From Limnobaculum parvum (GTDB lineage Bacteria > Pseudomonadota > Gammaproteobacteria > Enterobacterales > Enterobacteriaceae), in NCBI RefSeq assembly GCF_003096015.2, contig NZ_CP029185.2, forward strand, positions 3,725,001 to 3,789,000: a stretch of DNA of 64,000 nt. The letters run 5' to 3'. The translations under genes were made by a program, and so were the position numbers. The notes beneath the pieces are model-generated. The model worked only from the letters and a program-made list of their open reading frames with translations. It ran no database searches and had not been told where the DNA came from. Every line of letters starts with the position of its first letter. Position 1 is the first letter of the stretch. Shown piece after piece: positions 27,380 through 35,933 of this stretch.

Positions 27380-27412
27380 AAAAACAACACCATAAACTGA
27401 TGTTATTTTTTT
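27380..27412. repeat. Second copy of 30-nt hairpin sequence flanking element A
   Basis: AAAAACAACACCATAAACTG followed by ATGTTATTTTTTT is a diverged direct repeat of the hairpin at 27059-27089. On the minus strand the two changed positions become G-U pairs, so the stem is kept in that RNA. It may be a bidirectional terminator or a remnant of a duplication around element A. Confidence 0.6.
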
Positions 27413-27413
27413 A

Positions 27414-27429
27414 TATGAAATTAATCACA
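27414..27429 (+). promoter_or_regulatory. CRP-binding site upstream of mglB
   Basis: TATGA-AATTAA-TCACA matches the CRP consensus TGTGA-N6-TCACA at nine of ten defined positions. It lies about 190 nt before mglB, whose E. coli homologue is cAMP-CRP activated. A palindrome with a central CG (CTACCGGTAG, 27494-27503) lies between it and the gene and could be a LacI/GalR-family operator, though it is not a full GalS consensus. Confidence 0.6.
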
Positions 27430-27619
27430 ATTTAATAACATTTCATGGCATTCCTTTAAGACTCTACTACGATTAATCTAACATCCATAACCCCTACCGG
27501 TAGTTATCGTGTTGTTTTGTAAAAAATATTAATACATCAGTCTTATTGGTAACCTTGTTACTAATCGGCTGTCGCGTGTTAACAATTCAAACTTAAAATA
27601 GTTATGCATGGAGATTTTC

Positions 27620-28612
27620 ATGAAAAAAACGCTATTAGCCACGATTGTGTTTGGTACCTGTATGGCCGTCTCTGCAGCTACGTTGGCAGCCACCAAAATT
27701 GGGGTTACGATTTACAAATACGATGACAACTTTATGTCTGTTGTCCGTAAAGCGATTGAGAAAGAGTCTGCCGGCAATAAAGATGTCGCCCTGTTAATGA
27801 ATGACTCACAAAATGACCAATCCAAACAGAACGACCAGATTGATGTTCTGATCGCAAAAGGGGTTAAAGCCCTAGCAATTAACCTGGTTGACCCGGCGGC
27901 GGCTCAGGTTGTGATTGATAAAGCGCGTGGCGACTCTATTCCCGTGGTGTTCTTCAATAAAGAGCCGTCAAAAGCCGCTCTGGACAGCTATGACAAAGCT
28001 TACTTTGTTGGTACTGACTCTAAAGAATCTGGCGTGATTCAGGGCCAACTCATTGCCAAACACTGGAAAGCACATCCTGAGTGGGATCTGAATAAAGATG
28101 GCGTCATTCAATTTGTACTGCTTAAAGGTGAACCGGGACATCCGGATGCTGAAGCGCGTACCACTTACGTGGTTAAAACACTGAATGATGATGACAAGAT
28201 TAAAACCCAGCAACTGCAACTAGATACTGCAATGTGGGATACCGCACAGGCTAAAGATAAAATGGATGCCTGGTTATCCGGTCCTAATGCCGACAAGATT
28301 GAAGTAGTTATCGCTAACAATGATGCGATGGCTATGGGTGCAATTGAAGCATTGAAAGCGCATAACAAAGGAAAAATTCCGGTATTTGGCGTTGATGCCC
28401 TGCCAGAAGCGTTGGCTCTGGTACGTCAAGGTACTATGGCTGGAACCGTGCTAAATGATGCCAGCAATCAGGCAAAAGCCACCTTTGAATTATCTAAAAA
28501 CCTGGCTGAAGGGAAACCTGCTGCACAAGGCACCAAGTGGGAAATTAAAGACAAAGTTGTCCGCGTTCCTTACGTAGCAGTAGATAAAGACAATCTGGAT
28601 AAATTTAAATAA
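27620..28612 (+). CDS. mglB: Galactose/glucose-binding periplasmic protein MglB
   Basis: 330-aa periplasmic receptor for D-galactose and D-glucose, feeding the MglAC importer and, in E. coli, chemotaxis through Trg. Signal peptide MKKTLLATIVFGTCMAVSAA ending at TLAA; mature TKIGVTIYKYDDNFMSVVRK. Ligand contacts YKYDDNF, FNKEPS, AEARTTYV, NNDAMAMG and FGVDALPEA match E. coli. The calcium loop DLNKDGVIQ is present. Start at 27620 has GGAG eight bases upstream, better than an ATG four codons earlier. First gene of mglBAC. Confidence 0.95.
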   Translation: MKKTLLATIVFGTCMAVSAATLAATKIGVTIYKYDDNFMSVVRKAIEKESAGNKDVALLMNDSQNDQSKQNDQIDVLIAKGVKALAINLVDPAAAQVVIDKARGDSIPVVFFNKEPSKAALDSYDKAYFVGTDSKESGVIQGQLIAKHWKAHPEWDLNKDGVIQFVLLKGEPGHPDAEARTTYVVKTLNDDDKIKTQQLQLDTAMWDTAQAKDKMDAWLSGPNADKIEVVIANNDAMAMGAIEALKAHNKGKIPVFGVDALPEALALVRQGTMAGTVLNDASNQAKATFELSKNLAEGKPAAQGTKWEIKDKVVRVPYVAVDKDNLDKFK

Positions 28613-28634
28613 TCCTTTTTATTGATAAAAATAG

Positions 28635-28662
28635 AAGGGGCGGCTTGCTGTCGCCCCTTTTT
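28635..28662 (+). terminator. Attenuator-like hairpin between mglB and mglA
   Basis: Eight-base-pair GC-rich stem AAGGGGCG against CGCCCCTT, nine-base loop, followed by a T run to 28662: a full intrinsic-terminator shape in the 66-nt gap. Partial termination here would keep binding protein well above the ATPase and permease. Confidence 0.8.
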
Positions 28663-28678
28663 AATCAGGACCTGTTGT

Positions 28679-30199
28679 ATGAGCGAAGAACTAGCCCCGC
28701 CAACCGATGATTTATTACTGGAAATGATCAATATCAGTAAGTCATTTCCCGGTGTAAAAGCGTTAGATAACGTTAATCTTAAAGTTCGCTCTCATTCCGT
28801 CCATGCATTAGTGGGCGAAAACGGGGCCGGAAAATCAACGTTATTAAAATGTCTGTTTGGTATTTATAAAAAAGACAGCGGAAAAATTATCTTTCAGGGG
28901 AAAGAAGTTAACTTTAGTCATTCTAAAGAAGCATTGGAACAAGGGGTTTCAATGGTACATCAGGAGCTTAATTTAGTGCTTCAACGTACCGTTATGGACA
29001 ACATGTGGCTTGGTCGATATCCGGTAAAAGGCCTGTTTGTCGACCATAAAAAAATGTATCAAGACACTAAAGGTATATTCGATGAGCTGGATATTAATAT
29101 TGACCCGCTGGTAAAAGTCGCCACCTTATCTGTTTCCCAAATGCAGATGATAGAAATTGCCAGAGCATTTTCCTACAACGCTAAAATAGTCATTATGGAT
29201 GAACCTACGTCTTCTTTAACCGAGAAAGAGGTTAGTCATCTATTTAGTATTATTCGTAAATTGAAAGATCGCGGCTGCGGTATTGTTTATATCTCCCACA
29301 AAATGGAAGAGATATTCCAGCTTTGCGACGAAATAACCGTACTGCGTGATGGACAATGGGTAACCACTCGCCCTCTTGAAGGGCTAGCCATGAATGACAT
29401 TATCTCTATGATGGTGGGTCGTTCATTAACTCAACGCTTTCCTGAAAAAACCAATAATATTGGTGATGTGATCCTTGAAGTTAAAAACCTAACTTCCAAA
29501 AAACAGCCTTCGGTTCAAGATGTCTCTTTTTCTCTGCATAAAGGAGAAATATTAGGCATTGCCGGTTTAGTTGGGGCTAAGCGTACTGATATTGTAGAAA
29601 TACTGTTCGGTATTCGCGAAAGAATTGCCGGTAAAATTATTCTGAATGGAAAAGAGATAAAGAATAACAACGCTAATGAAGCTATTAGCCATGGTTTTGC
29701 TTTAGTGACTGAAGAACGCCGATCGACAGGAATTTACGCCCATCTGGATATTGGATTTAACTCTTTAATTTCCAATATGAAAACCTACAAAAACTCAGTA
29801 GGTTTATTAAACAACAACCGAATGAAAAGCGATACTCAGTGGGTTATCGATTCAATGCGGGTAAAAACCCCGGGCCATAAAACAGCAATTGGTTCTCTCT
29901 CGGGCGGTAATCAGCAAAAAGTGATTATTGGCCGCTGGCTGCTGACCCATCCTGAAATTTTATTATTGGATGAACCTACCCGTGGAATTGACGTAGGTGC
30001 CAAATTTGAAATTTATCAATTAATTATTGAGCTGGCTAAAAAAGAGAAAGGAATCATTATTATTTCTTCTGAGATGCCTGAATTATTAGGTATTACCGAT
30101 CGTATTCTGGTTATGAGCAATGGCCGCTTGGCGGGTATTGTTAATACTAAAGAGACATCTCAAAGTGAAATTTTACAACTGGCTTCCAAATATTTATAA
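28679..30199 (+). CDS. mglA: Galactoside ABC importer ATP-binding protein MglA
   Basis: 506-aa protein with two fused ABC domains, as usual for sugar importers. First domain Walker A GENGAGKST (about residues 43-51) and Walker B IVIMDEPTSSLTEKE; second domain has a degenerate Walker A (GLVGAKRTD) but intact signature LSGGNQQKVIIGRWL and Walker B LLLDEPTRGIDVG. The ATG at 28679 has AGGA upstream and gives exactly the E. coli length; an in-frame TTG extension runs through the terminator hairpin and is rejected. Works with MglB and MglC. Confidence 0.95.
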   Translation: MSEELAPPTDDLLLEMINISKSFPGVKALDNVNLKVRSHSVHALVGENGAGKSTLLKCLFGIYKKDSGKIIFQGKEVNFSHSKEALEQGVSMVHQELNLVLQRTVMDNMWLGRYPVKGLFVDHKKMYQDTKGIFDELDINIDPLVKVATLSVSQMQMIEIARAFSYNAKIVIMDEPTSSLTEKEVSHLFSIIRKLKDRGCGIVYISHKMEEIFQLCDEITVLRDGQWVTTRPLEGLAMNDIISMMVGRSLTQRFPEKTNNIGDVILEVKNLTSKKQPSVQDVSFSLHKGEILGIAGLVGAKRTDIVEILFGIRERIAGKIILNGKEIKNNNANEAISHGFALVTEERRSTGIYAHLDIGFNSLISNMKTYKNSVGLLNNNRMKSDTQWVIDSMRVKTPGHKTAIGSLSGGNQQKVIIGRWLLTHPEILLLDEPTRGIDVGAKFEIYQLIIELAKKEKGIIIISSEMPELLGITDRILVMSNGRLAGIVNTKETSQSEILQLASKYL

Positions 30200-30218
30200 G
30201 TTATAGGATCGGCATATT

Positions 30219-31229
30219 ATGAGTACTAAAAATAAAGGCTCTGTTGTTAATTTCATGAAAGAGAATGGTATTTATATCGTTCTCTTCGTGCTGCTTGGCA
30301 TTATTATTATTCAGGATACCTCATTCCTCAGTTTGCTTAACTTGAGTAATATTCTGACTCAATCTTCGGTGCGAATTATTATCGCTCTTGGCGTTGCCGG
30401 ACTGATTGTAACTCAGGGTACTGACCTGTCAGCGGGGCGTCAGGTGGGTTTAGCCGCCGTAATTGCCGCCACTTTGCTGCAATCCATGAGTAACGTAAAT
30501 AAAGTATTCCCGAGTTTAGGTGAAATTCCTATTCCGGTGGTGATCCTGATTGTTTGTGCTATTGGTGCAATCATTGGGCTAATCAATGGGTTAATTATTG
30601 CCTATCTCAACGTGACGCCGTTTATTACCACCTTGGGCACCATGATTATCGTTTATGGTATTAACTCTCTCTATTATGACTTTGTTGGCGCCTCGCCCAT
30701 CGCCGGTTTTGACCCACGATTTTCCACCTTTGCTCAGGGGTTTATCCGGTTTGGTGATTTTAAGCTGTCGTATATTACCTTCTACGCCGCTATCGCTATC
30801 GGGTTCGTCTGGATTTTGTGGAATAAAACTCGCTTTGGTAAAAACATATTTGCCATCGGCGGTAACCCGGAAGCAGCAAAAGTCTCCGGTGTTAACGTAA
30901 CCCTAAACCTGATTATGATATATGCCCTGTCCGGCGTGTTCTACGCTTTTGGCGGTATGTTGGAAGCAGGACGCATTGGCAGTGCCACCAATAACCTAGG
31001 CTTTATGTATGAGCTGGATGCTATCGCGGCCTGTGTGGTTGGCGGTGTATCGTTTAGCGGCGGTGTAGGTACCGTTGCCGGGGTCGTAACCGGGGTTCTG
31101 ATTTTTACCGTTATCAACTATGGCCTGACGTATATCGGGGTGAACCCTTACTGGCAGTATATTATTAAGGGCAGCATTATTATCTTTGCGGTGGCGTTGG
31201 ATTCGTTGAAGTATGCGAAGAAGAAATAA
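30219..31229 (+). CDS. mglC: Galactoside ABC importer permease MglC
   Basis: 336-aa inner-membrane permease of the BPD_transp_2 (ribose/galactose) family, with 8-10 hydrophobic segments starting at about residue 17. Family segments include GVAGLIVTQGTDLSAGRQVG, then PFITTLGTMIIVYGINSLYY and NPEAAKVSGVNV. It lies 19 nt after mglA, with TAGGAT before the ATG. The dispersed repeat copy B begins 21 nt after the stop, so no ordinary terminator separates them. Confidence 0.95.
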   Translation: MSTKNKGSVVNFMKENGIYIVLFVLLGIIIIQDTSFLSLLNLSNILTQSSVRIIIALGVAGLIVTQGTDLSAGRQVGLAAVIAATLLQSMSNVNKVFPSLGEIPIPVVILIVCAIGAIIGLINGLIIAYLNVTPFITTLGTMIIVYGINSLYYDFVGASPIAGFDPRFSTFAQGFIRFGDFKLSYITFYAAIAIGFVWILWNKTRFGKNIFAIGGNPEAAKVSGVNVTLNLIMIYALSGVFYAFGGMLEAGRIGSATNNLGFMYELDAIAACVVGGVSFSGGVGTVAGVVTGVLIFTVINYGLTYIGVNPYWQYIIKGSIIIFAVALDSLKYAKKK

Positions 31230-31250
31230 TATCTATAGGTTGATAAATTA

Positions 31251-31490
31251 GCTTTAGTGGATATTCCGGCCGTAATCGCTCTTGTACTGATATTACCTTG
31301 GTGCTCGGCCGGAAGACCATTTGTACTTTAGTTCAGAGTGCGTCGGGCCTACCTTTCCTAGGGGCCGTTACAAAACACCTTCGGTGTTTTGCCCTTCGGG
31401 CCAGCGCGATCGCTGTTCAAACAGGCTTTCGCCTGCTTGTCGTTGGCTTACGCCAAGTCGACCCCAACGGAAAGCTCTCCCTCCGATTGG
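31251..31490 (+). repeat. Dispersed structured intergenic element, copy B
   Basis: About 240 nt, the longest copy. Arms TTCCGGCCG (31264-31272) and CGGCCGGAA (31306-31314) pair perfectly around about 33 nt. Then follow small hairpins: AAAACACC-TTCG-GGTGTTTT, GCCC-TTC-GGGC, CAGCG-CGAT-CGCTG, CAAACAGGC/GCCTGCTTG (one mismatch) and TTGGC-TTAC-GCCAA. It ends CCTCCGATTGG. It is in the mglC 3' region on the same strand; a reading frame of 127 codons through it is not credible because the stem-loops dominate the sequence. Confidence 0.87.
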
Positions 31491-31532
31491 ATATTTTTTA
31501 GGTATAAATATTCACTGTCTGGTGTTTTCATA

Positions 31533-32315
31533 TCAATCCGTATATTTAACCCAAAGTAACTTACCATCTGAAATTATCTGGCTAAACAACGCTTTTATTT
31601 TTTCTTTCTCACTATCAGCTACATGGTATAGCAACAATAAATCTTCACAGAGATGGTTTAACTGTATCTCTGTTAATGGCGCTTTCCTGATAAACCCTAA
31701 ATAGGAAGCACCAATACCAATAAGCTCTAAGCCATATTGTTGTTGAAAGCGTTTTGCCAATATAAAGTTTTCTGCCGGTGATAAATCGCAACTAAAATAG
31801 CCATTAGGAAACGCATATAAAGTTTCATAGCTATGATTAACCGGTACAACTAATGCAGATACCGGACAATCAAAAATAGAAAGCGGGTCTTTTTGATAGT
31901 CTATCCATTCTTGTAAATAATCATCCGTTAACGTTAATCCTTTTTCACAAACCTGTTCAAAGGTAACGTCTTTTATTAATCGCTGGAAATTATGCTGACA
32001 AATAAACATCTCAGATGGGTTATTTAAATATCCAAGATACTCACCCTCATCAAAACATTCAGGTGGCAGTCCGGATAAATCCAAATCGTCACTATTGGCT
32101 AAATCGCAATCCACTCTAGCGTGACCAGAGGTATAGCAAGCCTGAGATACATCATCCAGCGTTAATAAAATTCGTTGATTACCATATTCCTGACTTTTTT
32201 GATGATAAAAATCTATCAAACTATCCAGACTATCAATCTCATCAATTCGATACTCATTACAGAGGCCTCCTGAAGGATTATGCGTCTCATCATGGCCTAA
32301 AAACTTAATGTTCAT
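31533..32315 (-). CDS. DUF4253-like hypothetical protein
   Basis: 260-aa acidic, probably cytoplasmic protein without signal peptide or membrane segment. I do not recognise a function. The C-terminal ~110 residues (from about 150: CPVSALVVPVNHSYETLYAF, then PAENFILAKRFQQQYGLELI and GIGASYLGFIRKAPLTE) have the layout of DUF4253 domains: an N-terminal strand, a YF.CDL segment, a helix and a GIGAxxLxF strand. The N-terminal half is unassigned. It follows the YafK-type enzyme gene by 22 nt on the same strand and is probably cotranscribed. Codon use is AT-rich relative to the atp operon, in line with an acquired block. Confidence 0.6.
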   Translation of the reverse strand: MNIKFLGHDETHNPSGGLCNEYRIDEIDSLDSLIDFYHQKSQEYGNQRILLTLDDVSQACYTSGHARVDCDLANSDDLDLSGLPPECFDEGEYLGYLNNPSEMFICQHNFQRLIKDVTFEQVCEKGLTLTDDYLQEWIDYQKDPLSIFDCPVSALVVPVNHSYETLYAFPNGYFSCDLSPAENFILAKRFQQQYGLELIGIGASYLGFIRKAPLTEIQLNHLCEDLLLLYHVADSEKEKIKALFSQIISDGKLLWVKYTD

Positions 32316-32337
32316 CTACTATGTCCCTTTATGCTTA

Positions 32338-33057
32338 TCAACCCGCCTTCACCAAATACTGCTTCCCACTCACCTCAATCACCGGCACCCTGTGGTTAGT
32401 TTCAAAAAAATCGTACGCTGGCTTTAGCGTTTTCCAAAAATCAATATATTCCGAATCCTGATACTGAGTCATTTTATTTTGCGTCATGGCAAACGGGAAA
32501 ATATGAATAGGAACCACTTTCTGCCCACCGGCAAAAGCCTGTTCAACCAGTCCATATATCTCGGTAATTATAGGGTCAGTCATGGCGTAGCAACCGGCTG
32601 AGGCACAACCGCCGTGTACCATAAGAAAATCACCGGTATAACCATTGGCACGATCGAAAGCGTTAGGGTAACCAATATTAAAAGAGAGATGATAATTGCT
32701 ATTAGGGTTGAGTAGCCCTTTGGTGGTTGAGTAGAAACCTTCCGGGCTTTTATGATCCCCCTGTATTCTTTTAGGCCCTAGCCCTCCAGAATAAGTACAT
32801 ATGATATAGCTCTTATACAACTGATAAGGTTTATTGTCTGAACTGAACCACAGCTCAAACTTATCTTCCGCTTTAAGAATGCGGATATACAAACGATCGC
32901 CAAACTTAATCTGCTTTTCAGGTTCTGATGGGCGAGGTTGAATGGGTCCACCGTCCGAGCCCGGTTCTTTAGGAGGGCCCCCGGTAAGATTCTGATAAAT
33001 AAGTAGGCTGACAATCACAATCAGCACCAGAATAATAATGAAAAGCACATTTCTCAT
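32338..33057 (-). CDS. YafK/DpaA-like L,D-transpeptidase family protein (YkuD domain)
   Basis: 239-aa membrane-anchored periplasmic enzyme. Residues 4-20 are a membrane anchor, followed by a proline-rich linker (about 26-48) and a YkuD domain. The catalytic motif is intact: H148, G149, S153, G155, C156 in VHGGCASAGCYAMTD. The preceding DHKSPEGFYS and GYPNAFDR match YafK, which in E. coli (DpaA) cuts the link between Braun lipoprotein and peptidoglycan. Whether this copy cuts, links, or modifies peptidoglycan otherwise is not decided by sequence. Located between the mgl block and atpC, upstream of the DUF4253-like gene. Confidence 0.8.
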   Translation of the reverse strand: MRNVLFIIILVLIVIVSLLIYQNLTGGPPKEPGSDGGPIQPRPSEPEKQIKFGDRLYIRILKAEDKFELWFSSDNKPYQLYKSYIICTYSGGLGPKRIQGDHKSPEGFYSTTKGLLNPNSNYHLSFNIGYPNAFDRANGYTGDFLMVHGGCASAGCYAMTDPIITEIYGLVEQAFAGGQKVVPIHIFPFAMTQNKMTQYQDSEYIDFWKTLKPAYDFFETNHRVPVIEVSGKQYLVKAG

Positions 33058-33100
33058 TCAATAACGTCCCAATTATCTCTAGCGCTTTCTATCCATAGTA

Positions 33101-33133
33101 AAAAAGCCAATCTGTTTATCAGATTGGCTTTTT
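33101..33133. terminator. atp operon terminator (bidirectional)
   Basis: Perfect 14-bp stem AAAAAGCCAATCTG against CAGATTGGCTTTTT with a five-base loop, 35 nt past the atpC stop. The arms give T runs on both strands; on the minus strand it ends atp transcription. Confidence 0.92.
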
Positions 33134-33168
33134 GTAACGCACCTAGCAATCAAAATACTGGGGGCTGA

Positions 33169-33591
33169 TTACATCAATTTCTTGGTCAATTCGATAACGC
33201 GCAGTTTTGCAATCGCTTTACTCAGCTCTGCAGATGCCTGTGCATAATCGATGTCACCATGCGAATTACGGATATGTTCTTCCGCTTTACGCTTGGATTC
33301 CATTGCCCGAGCTTCATCAAGATCCTGTCCGCGGATAGCCGTATCAGATAAAACGGTAACGATGGTTGGTTGAACCTCGAGAATACCACCGGAAAGATAG
33401 ATAAACTCTTCATCACCGTTTAGCTTAACGATACGAATCAGGCCCGGCTTGATGGCAGTGAGCAGCGGCGTATGCTGAGGATAAATCCCCAGTTCACCTT
33501 CGCTACCCGTCACCTGGATTCTTTGTACTTCGCCGGAAAACAGATTATTTTCCGCGCTCACTACGTCCAGATGGAAAGTTGATACGGCCAT
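33169..33591 (-). CDS. atpC: ATP synthase F1 subunit epsilon
   Basis: 140-aa regulatory subunit of the central stalk. N-terminal beta sandwich (FHLDVVSAENNLFSGEVQRI, GSEGELGIYPQHTPLLTAIK) and C-terminal helical hairpin (DLDEARAMESKRKAEEHIRN, ASAELSKAIAKLRVIELTKK) that can inhibit ATP hydrolysis. Length equals the E. coli subunit plus one residue. Last gene of the atp operon, 19 nt after atpD. Confidence 0.97.
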   Translation of the reverse strand: MAVSTFHLDVVSAENNLFSGEVQRIQVTGSEGELGIYPQHTPLLTAIKPGLIRIVKLNGDEEFIYLSGGILEVQPTIVTVLSDTAIRGQDLDEARAMESKRKAEEHIRNSHGDIDYAQASAELSKAIAKLRVIELTKKLM

Positions 33592-33610
33592 GTAGCCCTC
33601 CTATTGCAGC

Positions 33611-34990
33611 TTACAGTTTCTTGGCTTTTTCCACAGCTTCGTCAATGGAGCCAACCATGTAGAACGCCTGCTCAGGCAGATGATCGTATTCACCGTTCAT
33701 AATACCGTTGAAGCCACGGATAGTGTCTTTCAGCGATACGTACTTACCAGAAGAACCGGTAAATACTTCTGCAACGAAGAATGGCTGAGACAGGAAGCGC
33801 TGAATCTTACGAGCACGAGATACCACCAACTTGTCACTTTCTGACAGCTCGTCCATACCCAGAATCGCAATGATGTCTTTCAGTTCCTGGTAACGTTGCA
33901 GAATTGACTGAACGCCACGAGCACAATCATAGTGCTCCTGACCAACCACTAAAGGATCCAACTGACGGCTGGTTGAATCAAGCGGGTCAACCGCCGGGTA
34001 AATACCCAGAGAAGCGATTTGACGACTTAATACGACCGTTGCGTCCAAGTGGGCGAAGGTGGTTGCCGGTGATGGGTCAGTCAAGTCATCCGCAGGTACA
34101 TATACGGCCTGTACCGAGGTGATTGAACCGGTTTTCGTTGATGTAATACGTTCTTGCAGTACACCCATCTCTTCTGCCAGCGTTGGCTGATAGCCTACCG
34201 CGGATGGCATACGTCCTAACAGTGCGGATACTTCCGTACCGGCTAGGGTATAGCGATAGATATTATCGATAAATAACAGAACGTCACGGCCTTCATCACG
34301 GAATTTTTCCGCCATGGTCAAGCCGGTTAATGCAACGCGCAGACGGTTTCCTGGTGGCTCGTTCATTTGGCCATAAACCAGAGATACCTTATCCAGTACG
34401 TTTGATTCGGTCATTTCATGATAGAAGTCGTTACCTTCACGAGTACGTTCACCTACACCCGCAAATACAGAGTAACCTGAGTGCTCAGTCGCAATGTTAC
34501 GAATCAGCTCCATCATGTTTACGGTTTTACCTACACCCGCACCACCGAACAGACCAACTTTACCACCTTTAGCAAACGGACAAATCAGGTCGATAACCTT
34601 GATACCCGTTTCCAGCAGTTCAGTTGCACCAGACAGATCTTCATAGCTTGGTGCTTCACGGTGAATAGCCCAACGCTCTTCTTCACCGATATCGCCTTTC
34701 ATATCGATTGGCTGACCAAGTACGTTCATGATACGTCCCAGCGTCGCGGTACCAACAGGTACTTCGATAGGGTGCTCTAAATCTAATACTTTCAGACCGC
34801 GGCTTAGGCCATCGGATGTACCCATTGCGATACAACGAACTACACCACCACCGAGCTGTTGTTGAACTTCCAGCACCAGTTTGGCATCGATCTGAACTTC
34901 AAGCGCGTCGTACACTTTAGGTACGGCGTCTTGAGGGAATTCGACGTCCACTACGGCGCCGATAACCTGGATAATCTTTCCAGTAGCCAT
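33611..34990 (-). CDS. atpD: ATP synthase F1 subunit beta
   Basis: 459-aa catalytic subunit. P-loop GGAGVGKT at residues 149-156, catalytic glutamate in GERTREGNDFYHEM, and Walker B LLFIDNIYRYTLAG. The lever motif that contacts gamma is DELSESD instead of the common DELSEED (coding bases about 33834-33853). Also NIYRYT in place of the usual NIYRYT/F-type segment is normal. Length matches E. coli (460). 33 nt after atpG. Confidence 0.97.
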   Translation of the reverse strand: MATGKIIQVIGAVVDVEFPQDAVPKVYDALEVQIDAKLVLEVQQQLGGGVVRCIAMGTSDGLSRGLKVLDLEHPIEVPVGTATLGRIMNVLGQPIDMKGDIGEEERWAIHREAPSYEDLSGATELLETGIKVIDLICPFAKGGKVGLFGGAGVGKTVNMMELIRNIATEHSGYSVFAGVGERTREGNDFYHEMTESNVLDKVSLVYGQMNEPPGNRLRVALTGLTMAEKFRDEGRDVLLFIDNIYRYTLAGTEVSALLGRMPSAVGYQPTLAEEMGVLQERITSTKTGSITSVQAVYVPADDLTDPSPATTFAHLDATVVLSRQIASLGIYPAVDPLDSTSRQLDPLVVGQEHYDCARGVQSILQRYQELKDIIAILGMDELSESDKLVVSRARKIQRFLSQPFFVAEVFTGSSGKYVSLKDTIRGFNGIMNGEYDHLPEQAFYMVGSIDEAVEKAKKL

Positions 34991-35023
34991 CTTGAATCCT
35001 CTACGTAATTCCTAAACCAAGCC

Positions 35024-35887
35024 CTAGACCGCCGAAGCTCCCGAGACAATCTCGGTAAGTTCCTGAGTGATGCTGGTCTGACGCGCTTTGTTATAAACTA
35101 ACTGAAGCTCTTTAATCAGCTCACCACCGTTATCGGTTGCGGCTTTCATCGCTACCATTCGGGCGGCCTGCTCGCTTGCCAGGTTCTCAACTACACTTTG
35201 ATAAACCTGCGATTCGACATAACGACGCAGCAAGGTATCCAGCAGCGACTTCGGATCGGGCTCGTATAGATAATCCCAGGACTTGTTTTTAATCTCTTCG
35301 TCATCTGACTGCGGCAGCGGTAACAGCTGTCTGATTTCTGGCGATTGCGACATGGTGTTAACAAACTTGTTATTAGCAACATACAGTCTGTCTAAACGAC
35401 CTTCATCAAAGGCCTGCAGCATAACTTTTACCGGACCTATCAGTTCAGATACCGAGGGGCTATCGCCCATACCGGTAACCTGAGCCACAATATTGCCGCC
35501 AACCGATGAAAAGAAAGAGGTACCTTTAGAGCCGATCAACGCTAAATCAACGCTAACGCCTTTATCGTTCCACTCTTTCATTTCAGCCAGTAACTTCTTG
35601 AACAGGTTAATGTTCAATCCACCACACAGGCCACGGTCGGTAGACACAACCAGATAACCAACACGCTTAACGTCACGTTCATCCAGATAAGGGTGCTTAT
35701 ACTCAAGATTACCTAACGCAAGGTGACCAATCACTTTGCGCATCATCTCAGCATAAGGACGGCTTGCCGCCATGCGTTCTTGCGATTTACGCATTTTAGA
35801 CGCGGCAACCATCTCCATCGCTTTGGTGATCTTTTGCGTATTTTGTACGCTGCCGATCTTACTACGTATTTCTTTTGCGCCGGCCAT
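35024..35887 (-). CDS. atpG: ATP synthase F1 subunit gamma
   Basis: 287-aa rotor shaft. N-terminal helix AGAKEIRSKIGSVQNTQKIT, then KAMEMVAASKMRKSQERM, and C-terminal helix ARMVAMKAATDNGGELIKEL, ending QELTEIVSGASAV; these two form the coiled coil inside the alpha3beta3 ring. Central Rossmann-like part has STDRGLCGGLNINLFK. Length is the same as E. coli. 46 nt after atpA. Confidence 0.97.
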   Translation of the reverse strand: MAGAKEIRSKIGSVQNTQKITKAMEMVAASKMRKSQERMAASRPYAEMMRKVIGHLALGNLEYKHPYLDERDVKRVGYLVVSTDRGLCGGLNINLFKKLLAEMKEWNDKGVSVDLALIGSKGTSFFSSVGGNIVAQVTGMGDSPSVSELIGPVKVMLQAFDEGRLDRLYVANNKFVNTMSQSPEIRQLLPLPQSDDEEIKNKSWDYLYEPDPKSLLDTLLRRYVESQVYQSVVENLASEQAARMVAMKAATDNGGELIKELQLVYNKARQTSITQELTEIVSGASAV

Positions 35888-35933
35888 TTAAGCTTCTCCT
35901 CACTACCTTACGGCCCCTAAAGGCCGTTTGGTA

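Noticed and set aside
28622..28678. N-terminal TTG extension of MglA
   Set aside because: It would translate the terminator hairpin; the ATG at 28679 has a ribosome site and gives the family length.
27127..31490. mgl block as a composite transposon
   Set aside because: The flanking elements carry no transposase gene and no clear terminal inverted repeats or short target duplications were found; only an association is reported.
31298..31704. Plus-strand reading frames of 67 and 127 codons across copy B of the dispersed element
   Set aside because: They run through stem-loops and into the antisense of the DUF4253-like gene; no homology or start signals.
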